Source: Elephas maximus indicus
Taxonomy: Eukaryota > Chordata > Mammalia > Proboscidea > Elephantidae
Assembly (NCBI RefSeq): GCF_024166365.1
Contig: NC_064825.1
Span: 98,408,480-98,472,479, forward strand
DNA: 64,000 bases
Direction: 5' to 3'
Position 1 is the first letter of the stretch; every line of letters begins with the position of its first letter. Shown here one piece after another: positions 57,000-64,000 of this stretch. The notes beneath the pieces were generated by a model. The model was not told where the DNA came from. It searched no databases and saw nothing but the letters and a program-made list of their open reading frames with translations. Both the position numbers and the translations under genes were made by a program.

Positions 57000-57354
57000 C
57001 CACCCTTCAGGAAATTCATTCTCTATTTGCCCAGTGGACCCCTTCTAGCCAAATCAATCCACATCTGTATCCACTCCCCAGATAGGTCCTGGTTTCTTCC
57101 ATCCGTCATTCCTTTTCACTTGACACTCAAAATCAAGGGCAGGCAGATAATTATTTCCCCCTCCAAATCTAAACCCAAGGGCTGTTAATTACTCAAGACA
57201 GTGCTAATCACTATTAGGGAACAAAATAGTGTCTGACTTAAGTGGATTCTAATTAAAACTTGAGTAGTGTCTCCTAGAGCAGTGACTTCGAAAGTTTTTT
57301 TCTGACACACAAGATGTATGACATTCCTACAGAAGGCCTCACTGGAACCTCCGT
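57000..57354. other. Unassigned sequence
   Basis: No gene or named repeat. Confidence 0.4.
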
Positions 57355-57599
57355 AAATGCCACCGCCTCAGAAAAGTCTTCTGAAACCCCATTCATTCTT
57401 GACCACATCACCTGATTTTCTTTGTAGAATTTATTCCTTGATGGCATAATCTTGTTTACTTGTTTGCTAACATTTGCTATAAGATTCATAAGAAATGGGG
57501 GACTTGGTACCTTGCTTATAACTGTATTTCCAGTGCCTGGAACTGTGCCTGGACACAGCATACACTCAATATGAATGTGTGGAATAAATAAATGAATGT
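57355..57599 (+). repeat. L2 LINE 3' end
   Basis: 'CAGAAAAGTCTTCTGAAACC', 'TATTTCCAGTGCCTGGAAC' and a GAATGAATG-like tail. Confidence 0.75.
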
Positions 57600-57719
57600 T
57601 CCCATAGGCTTACCCAGTTTTCATGCAATTTACAGGAAGCCAGTTATAATTCCACTCCTTTCTTTTCCACTTGAGAAAGTATTCCAGAACGTGTGAGTAA
57701 GAATGACAGAGTTATCAAA

Positions 57720-58290
57720 CTATTCATTCTTTCTTTCAACAAATATTTATTGGATGTTTACTACATGTCAGGTACTGTGCTGTGTGTGGCATTAAAATGG
57801 TAAATAAGTCAGACAAGGTCCCTGCCTTATGCTGGTTTCATTATAGCAGTAAGAATAGCTGCTGTACATTGATGTACAAATAAAAAGTAGTCATTAACAA
57901 TGACGATCACTGCTATGGAGGAAACTAATGGGGTGATGGAATAGAAAGTAGCTAGGTGGTGGGGTGGGGGATAGAGTGGATGAGGATATTTCAGCTCAGG
58001 TGCTCAGGGAAGGTAACGTGCGAGAGCTCAGAGCTGGGGTAAAGGAATTCTAGGCCAAGGAAAGAGCAAGTGCAAAAAACAGCAAGTGCAAACTCCCTGA
58101 GGTGGGAAAGAGCTCAGCACTTTCAGGAGCTCGAGGGTAGTAGTCCAGGGGAAAGAACGAGATCTCAGTGGAGAGGTGTGTTCACTTTATGTAAGGCCTT
58201 GGACATTGGGGAAGGAGTTTGGGTTTCATTTTGAGCACAGTGGAAAGCCATGGCAGTTATTTGAGCAAGAGAGGATGGCCCGTGGTTTGT
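57720..58290 (+). repeat. Old mammal-wide interspersed repeat (family not named)
   Basis: 'CAACAAATATTTATTGGATG', 'AGACAAGGTCCCTGCCTTATG' and 'GAAAGCCATGGCAGTTATTTG' follow a widespread old mammalian repeat also seen at 11,403 and 61,437. Confidence 0.5.
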
Positions 58291-58944
58291 CCCTGTCTGA
58301 TTGCAAAACCAAAGAATAAAAGTAGAGATAACCTCAACTCACTCTAATATATATTTTAATTTTTTTTGTTAAATTATTTGCAAACATGTGTTCTTCACAG
58401 CAGTAACAAAGCCTGTATCAAATTGATTAGGACTCATGTTTGTGCCAAGACAAAGTAACCAGGAACTGCTGTTCTGGAGGAATTAACCCTCATTGGGTAG
58501 GCTGAGAAGTGGCCCAGTGGTCCTGTAGGCATGACTTCTTTGCCACTCCCTCTTGGCATATTGTTGGATTTGTCATCTCTCAACACCACTCATCAACCTT
58601 GGGTCTGACCTTGGCAATGTCACTTTGATCTTGTCCCTTCAGGGCAAAGTGCATGGCTGCTGGGTTAGCAGCCTGACCCCACTGTCATCATTCTCAAGTG
58701 ATAAATATTACTGTACAGTGGCCATTCCAGGATACTTGCTGGTGACCCACCTGGCTGAGAACCCAGTCACACTGAGAAACAGACATGGAGGTGGTCAGTG
58801 CTTCACTGTCAAAGCTGTCTGCCTCCTAGGAGGGCCCAATCCAGTGATTCTAAACCTGGTTGCACAGTTAGAATCATCTGGGAGCTTTAAAAAAAACTAA
58901 AATAAAACACTGCAGGATATTTCCTTCAACCAATTAAATAAGAA
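58291..58944. other. Unassigned sequence with a MER5-like fragment
   Basis: 'GTTAGAATCATCTGGGAGC' near 58,866 looks like MER5. The 115-residue frame at 58,553-58,900 shows no domain that I recognise. Confidence 0.4.
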
Positions 58945-59270
58945 TCTTTTACCTTACTTACCAGATCGTCTGTAGTGAAAAATGTCACATTTTTTCACCA
59001 CATCAAAGAGTCTGCTTCTAGGCATGGCTGACATCTGTCTCTCTCCCAACCCTGCAGCACCTTCCTACAAAACCAAAGCCTCTTTTCAAATTTACAGTCC
59101 CTGGCAGGGTTTGGATGACCCAGTAAGCAAGGTAAGCACAGGCTTACTTGTGCTTACTTACTAAACTGTAGCAAACAATTTCGCATCTTTGATGTGGTGA
59201 AACCCGTATGAAATTATTCATTACAGATGACCTGGTAAGCAAGGTAAGCACCGTGCTTACCTTGCCTATT
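58945..59270. repeat. Inverted-repeat and hairpin cluster (GTAAGCAAGGTAAGCAC motif)
   Basis: Arm 1 (about 58,948-59,012) is an imperfect inverted copy of arm 2 (about 59,183-59,247), through 'ATCTTTGATGTGGTGAAA' and 'TTACAGATGACCTGGTAAG'. The GTAAGCAAGGTAAGCAC motif occurs at 59,123 and 59,235. 59,239-59,265 is a palindrome with perfect 13-bp arms around one base. 59,132-59,157 has 9-bp arms and an 8-base loop. I cannot assign it to a family. Confidence 0.7.
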
Positions 59271-59397
59271 GGATAATCTGCCCTGTCCTCAAGTGAATTT
59301 AATGGGAGGCCAGAGTTGAGAACCGGTAATCCAACTGTCTTATATACCACACCCTTTTTGATTTAAGACACAGTAGGAGCTTTTTTTTTTTTTTTTA

Positions 59398-59890
59398 GGA
59401 GCAGTTCTAGTCTGTCCAATAGTGTCACTATGAGTTGGAATCGACTCGATGGCAACAGGTTAACAGATAGGACTTCCTTAGGAGCCCTGGTGGTGCAGTA
59501 GTTAAGCACTCGGCTGCTAACCAGAATGTTGGCAGTTTGAACCTTCCATCAACTCTGCAGAAGAAAGATGTGGTAGTCTGCTTCTGGAAACCCTATGGGG
59601 CAATTCTACTCTGTACAATAGGGTTGCTATGAGTTGGAATCAACTCGACAGCAATGGGTTTGGTTGGCTTTTTTTTTTTTTTTTTTAAGGACCTTTTTTC
59701 CAATCCTATGCAGGGCTTGGAAACACTGGTGGTGTAGTGCTTAAGTGCTACGGCTGCTAACCAAGAGGTCGGCAGTTCGAATCCGCCAGATGCTCCTTGG
59801 AAACTCTATCGGGCAGTTCTACTCTGTTCTGTAGGGTTGCTATGAGTCAGAATCAACTCGACGGCAGTGGGTTTGGTTTGGTTTTTTGGA
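59398..59890 (+). repeat. Cluster of three AfroSINE copies in tandem
   Basis: A 3' fragment (59,398-59,462), a longer copy (59,478-59,690, with 'AGAAGAAAGATGTGGTAGTC') and a young short-type copy (59,717-59,890, 'GTCGGCAGTTCGAATCCGCC') lie head to tail, each separated by T-runs. Confidence 0.9.
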
Positions 59891-59934
59891 TGTGGGGCTT
59901 TGACAAGTGAATACTTTCCAGCAGACCCTGAGAT

Positions 59935-60135
59935 TTCACCAGATGCCAGGCAAGGTAATCAGTACCTTGCCGATGTTACCTCATTTCATGCTCACAAACA
60001 CCCTCTGAGAGAGTAGCACCAAGACAGGCTGAGAAAAATCAGGCTTAGAGAAATTATGTCACATGCCCAAGGTCACATAGCTAACAAGAGACAGCATTCA
60101 CACCCAGGTCTTGCAATATCACAGCCCATGTTCTT
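59935..60135 (-). repeat. MIR SINE, antisense
   Basis: 'AAGGTCACATAGCTAACAAGAG' and 'TTGCTAAGCAATTGTAACACC'. Confidence 0.7.
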
Positions 60136-60169
60136 AATTGCTAAGCAATTGTAACACCATCTCTTAGAA

Positions 60170-60265
60170 AAGCCAATGTTTGAATCCCAGTCCTGCCCTT
60201 TAGTAGCTGTGTGACTTTGGATGAGTTATTAAACCTCTCTGAATTCCCAGCTCCCTCTTCGTGTA
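60170..60265 (+). repeat. MIR SINE 5' half
   Basis: 'TTTGAATCCCAGTCCTGCC' and 'GTAGCTGTGTGACTTTGG'. Confidence 0.7.
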
Positions 60266-61200
60266 CTGAAAATGATGATACCTCCTCTCCAAGATTTTTG
60301 CTCACCCCAGCCCAACCCTCCCCCATATTTTCTCAGCTAAGAGTCATCAGTTCTCAAAAGCATTGCATCTCCCTGCTACCTGCCTTGGTCCCTACATGCC
60401 ACAGCCATTCCACCATGGTACCTTTCAAATCTTGGCCAAGGACTCCCAGCACCTTGCACAGAGCCTGGCCCAAAGTAAGCAGCCAGCGTCCACTGAACTA
60501 AATGGAATGGCCTCCCACTTGGATATGACATGTGATTGGGAAATTGGGATTGTGCTTTGGTATTCTGCCAAGCCCTCCATCAAGGCTACATCGGCCCTCA
60601 TTGATCTTTCCTATTTGATGACCAGGGGCACTCAGTGGAAAACTGCAAAGGGCAAGTTGTCTGCATGACCCCAGTGACTTATTTAGGAGGATTGACTCTA
60701 TTCGCATAACTTTGCATATGTTATGCATCAATCTGTGATATGTTTTCCGACTCTGGCACTGGGTAGGTGATATGTTTATTCAAGGCAAAGAAAGTGCCTA
60801 CATAGAATGCCAAAGATAAGAGTTCCTTCCCACAACATGCACTGCAAATGTGAGAGAACAATGCATTTCAACAGCCTTCCCCTCTATCACAGCTAAAGCG
60901 GGACTTCCTTCTGTGTTATCAAAAGACCACTCTTGTCAGCATAAGGAGGGTGGGCATAGATCAGAGTGGAAGACCAAAAATCAAAAACCTTAATCAGCAT
61001 CCCTTGTCTCCAGCCCTTGCACTCTGACTACGACTGAAACCTGAAGGCCACAGGAGAGGAATACAGAGCTTGCTTTTCCACTCCAAATCCCTTGAAAAGT
61101 ACCAAGAGAGTAACTTCAGTCTGAGGATAGTTACATTAGAGAAAACCAACCATCCCTTCAATCCCAGAAGGGGGTTTTCTTTAAAAGGTCTTTGTGAGAT
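60266..61200. other. Unassigned sequence
   Basis: Overlapping frames around 60,211-60,731 on both strands lack motifs. No repeat is recognised. Confidence 0.4.
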
Positions 61201-61390
61201 GTTGTGGTTGTTGAGTGCCATCAAATCGATTCCAACTCATAGCAACCCCATGTGATGTAGTAGAACTGCCCTATAGGGTTTTCTAGGCTGTGATCTTTAC
61301 AAAAGCAGATAGCAAGGTCTTTCTCCCACAAGGCTGCTGGGTGGGTTTGACACACCAAACTTTCAATTAGCTCACCACCAGTGAGATGGT
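61201..61390 (-). repeat. AfroSINE, long subtype, antisense
   Basis: 'GTTGTGGTTGTTGAGTGCC' at the tail and 'GGCTGCTGGGTGGGTTTG' near the head. Confidence 0.85.
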
Positions 61391-61436
61391 GGGTGCTTAA
61401 TAATAATTTCATAGTGCTGATGCCTGGACTCATTCA

Positions 61437-61565
61437 TTCAACAAACATTTATTGAATACCCACTAAGAACCCCTGTGCCCATCATTGTGCTATAGAGGAT
61501 ACGGTGGAGAATACAATGTGATCCTTGCTGATACAGAACTCACAGTCCAAAAGGACAAAAAATAA
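61437..61565 (+). repeat. Old mammal-wide interspersed repeat (family not named)
   Basis: 'TCAACAAACATTTATTGAATACC' and 'CAGAACTCACAGTCC' match the repeat at 57,720. Confidence 0.45.
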
Positions 61566-61567
61566 AA

Positions 61568-61715
61568 CACTGCATGAACTTGAGCAACTTCATGCTTTGA
61601 GTCCCAGTTGCTTTATCTGCAAAATGGCGGATATAGTATCTATTTTCCATGGTTGTTGTAATATAATAGCACCATCTGGCACACAGTAGCTACTCAATAA
61701 ATGAGAGTAATTATC
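61568..61715 (+). repeat. MIR SINE 3' half
   Basis: 'CCAGTTGCTTTATCTGC', 'GGCACACAGTAGCTACTCAAT'. Confidence 0.7.
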
Positions 61716-61744
61716 ACAATTACTGTTGCTCTAAAGGAACATAA

Positions 61745-61955
61745 AAGAGCCCTGGTGGCACAATGGTTAAGTGCTCAGCTGCTAACCAAAAGGTTGGTGG
61801 TTCAAATTTACCCAGCAGCTCTACAGGAAAAAGATCTGATGATGTGCTCCCATAAAGATTATAGCCTAGAAAACCCTATGAGGCAGTTCTACTCTATCAC
61901 ATGGGGTCACTATGAGTCGGAAATCGACCCAACGTCACCTAACAACAACAACAAA
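61745..61955 (+). repeat. AfroSINE, long subtype
   Basis: 'GAGCCCTGGTGGCACAATGG' to 'CACCTAACAACAACAAC'. Its tail is the RTE-like one. Confidence 0.9.
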
Positions 61956-62719
61956 AGGCACTGTGGAATCACAGAGAAGAGGACATCTAACTCAGTGGAA
62001 CTATTCAGTAGGGGAATAAAAGCATATGTCATGAAGTCAATACTGTACTTCAGGGTTTAATAGCATCACTACTTTCGTACCGCTTAGCAACTCTCAAATG
62101 CATATTAACTTGTCATTCGGAGACCTCAACTCAAGGCTCTCTGTATCTTTCTGTCCACAGTGACATCTGATGTCCAGCTCTTCACTTTCTCTGATGGACC
62201 TGGGGTCTAAGGAGAAAAACACAGGGAAATTGAGAGTACATAACCATTAAAATTAATTGCTTGCAAACATTAGAAACCAGACACCCATGAAATATGGATA
62301 AGGATTTGCTGAAATCCATTTATATTAAATTACTTTTATAATAATATTTAACTTTTAAGCATTAAATATTTAGTGCCCCTTTTCTTGTCATTTGCAAAGA
62401 AGCTTGCAGCCATTTCATAGCTGGAGGAATCCATGCTCATCCTGTCTTAGGGGCCTAAGGACTGAACATCAGACCAGCAGCTCTGAGAGGTGAGACCAGC
62501 AGATCTTCCAGTGACTTGATATTAGCCAACTCTCATTTGCTCAACAGAGATTTACTGAATCCTTAGGTGTACCAGATACTGGGGATATAAAGATATACAA
62601 ATCACGGGCCCTGATCTCAAAAACTAGCAAGAAAAAACAGACACAACATCCCAATAATTACAGAGTATTGCTTACATTTCCCCACACTCATCTCTAACAA
62701 AATTCCTTGATAGTTTGTG
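61956..62719. other. Unassigned sequence
   Basis: No gene or named repeat. Confidence 0.4.
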
Positions 62720-62879
62720 AAATGCAACTTGCTTTTTCTCATCTCCATGCCTTTGCCCATGGGCTATTCCTTCTGCCTTGAACAGTCCCCTCTGCCTAGC
62801 CAACTGTCACTTCTCCTTCTGGACATACTTCAAGTGGTATTGTGTCGTCACTCCAGAAGACTTCCAAGAGGCTTTCCCA

Positions 62880-63490
62880 GGCACCAGGATTGAATTGTGT
62901 CCCCTCAAAAATTGTGTTGGCATCAACCTCTGTACCTGTGGAGGGGAGTCTCTTGGTGGTACACATAGTTAAGTAGTAGACTACTAACAGAAAGGGTGGT
63001 GGTTGGAACCCATCCAGAGACACCTTGGAAGACAGACCTAGTGATCTACTTACAAAAGATGACAGCCTTGAAAACCTTATAGGGTAGTTCTACTCTGCAC
63101 ACATGGAGTGACCAGAAGTTAGAATTGACTCATTGGCAGCTAATAATGACAGCATACCTATGGATGTGATCCTGTTTGGAAACAGGATTTTCTGTTTCAT
63201 GTTAATAAAGCCATATCAGTATACAGTGTATCTGAAACCTAATCATTTCTGAGTTATAAAAACAGCAGATTAGGCCCAGGTGAGCACACACAGGGAAGTC
63301 AGATGCCATGTGAGAATCAGCTACAAGCCAAAGAACCAAGGAACTCCCTGGCTATCAAAAAGGAAGGAATCGACACAACCGAGATCCTAATTTGGGCTTT
63401 TATCCTCCAAAACTGTGAGAAAATAAATTTTGGATCCTTAAAGCCACCCTTTTGTGGTATATGTGTTATAGCAGCAGAGGAAACTAAGCA
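62880..63490 (+). mobile_element. MaLR/MLT1-type LTR, sense, with an AfroSINE inside
   Basis: 'GGATTGAATTGTGTCCCCTC' to 'GCAGCAGAGGAAACTAAGCA'. It is related to the LTR at 56,201 ('CATGGATGTGATCC' against 'TATGGATGTGATCC'). Confidence 0.75.
62943..63155 (+). repeat. AfroSINE, long subtype, inside the LTR
   Basis: 'AGTCTCTTGGTGGTACACAT' to 'TTGACTCATTGGCAGCTAAT'. Confidence 0.85.
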
Positions 63491-63549
63491 ACCTCCAGTG
63501 GTACTTTCAAATCCACCTTGTGCGTACTTCAACCATAGTGCTCATCATA

Positions 63550-63722
63550 AAAACCAAAACCAAAACCAAACCCATGGCCATCAAGTTGATTCCGACTCAT
63601 AGTGACTATATAGGACAGAGTAGAACTGCCCCATAGAGTTTCCAAGGAGCATCTGGTGGGTTCGAACTGCCAAACTTTTGATTAGCAGCCAAACTCTTAA
63701 CCACTGCCCACCAGGGTTTCTG
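63550..63722 (-). repeat. AfroSINE, short subtype, antisense
   Basis: (CCAAAA)n, then 'CCATGGCCATCAAGTTGATT' to 'CTGCCCACCAGGGTTTC'. The duplication GCTCATCATA lies on both sides. Confidence 0.92.
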
Positions 63723-64000
63723 CGCTCATCATACTGCCCTGCAATTGCTAATTCTCCACTGAGCCTTCCCTAATGGCCTGTGAGCTACCTGGATCTAATT
63801 AACTGTTATATCCCTGAGATACTTGGCAGTGCCTGACACAAAGTAGGTTTTCAATAAACCTTTGGCAAGTCAGGGAATTAACTGAAAAATTAATTTGGTA
63901 GATAAGTGTTTTAATAGGTGTGTTAACTTAGCGTAATGCAAGCATATAAGAGGATACGACCAACTGCTTTGGGGGATGAGGAAGAAGGATGCTATCAGGG

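Larger units (their letters stand above)
62720..63870 (+). repeat. L2 LINE 3' region, split by an LTR and a SINE
   Basis: L2 marks 'TGCCTTTGCCCATGGGCTATT' (left), 'GTGGTACTTTCAAATCCACC' (middle) and 'GACACAAAGTAGGTTTTCAAT' (right end) surround the later inserts. Confidence 0.7.

Noticed and set aside
58553-58900. 115-residue plus-strand frame
   Set aside because: No homology that I recognise. It runs into a MER5-like fragment and has no supporting context.

Overview
The window is nuclear DNA from a placental mammal, almost certainly an afrothere of the elephant/sirenian/hyrax group and most likely an elephant. The evidence is about thirty copies of the tRNA-derived AfroSINE (key pieces GTAGTGGTTAAG, GCAGTTCAAATCC, CTATGAGTCGGAATCGACTCGA) together with several BovB/RTE-type LINE copies whose 3' ends read GGTGCCTAACAACAAC. 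Old mammal-wide repeats (MIR, L2, MER5, MLT1/MaLR LTRs, old L1) fill much of the rest. Nothing bacterial is present. Family names come from recognition by eye, and no database search was run.

One convincing protein-coding gene is present: an intronless, full-length open reading frame of 633 codons on the minus strand (2909-4810). It is a retrocopy of MAN1B1, the ER alpha-1,2-mannosidase I (GH47) that trims Man9 N-glycans in ER quality control. Aligned to human MAN1B1 recalled from memory, the conserved motifs fall at constant offsets and both proteins end at the same residue. Catalytic acids, calcium ligand and disulphide are kept. Two active-site residues are not: human Glu397 is Ala334 and human Arg461, the specificity residue, is Asn398. 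A CpG-rich segment with a CCAAT box and an NRF1-like site lies just upstream. An intact but altered retrogene is the main biological discovery candidate here.

Layout. 1-2.4 kb: old repeats and unassigned sequence. 2.4-5.1 kb: the retrogene with its 3'UTR and upstream region. 5.1-12.4 kb: MER5, SINEs (one headed by a tRNA-Gly sequence), RTE fragments and a solo LTR. 12.4-15.95 kb: a rearranged L1 with target-site duplication. 16-24 kb: SINEs, a 600-bp LTR with a 5-bp duplication, an old L1 and a MaLR fragment. 24.1-26.7 kb: an RTE inserted in an old L1 3' end. 30.0-33.2 kb: an RTE with an inverted 5' part. 33-44.8 kb: L2, MIR, SINE and LTR nests. 47.1-47.6 and 55.4-55.74 kb: repeat-poor sequence that could be regulatory. 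50.2-52.2 kb: a MaLR element with both LTRs. 52-64 kb: SINEs, RTE pieces, LTRs, L2, and an unusual inverted-repeat cluster at 58.95-59.27 kb.

A second notable structure is a 66-bp segment present at 55,553-55,618 and again, about 91% identical, inside an MIR at 50,050-50,115. It looks like a templated insertion copied from one locus into the other. No functional tRNA, rRNA, miRNA or multi-exon host gene could be supported by eye; exons of a host gene cannot be excluded in the unassigned stretches.
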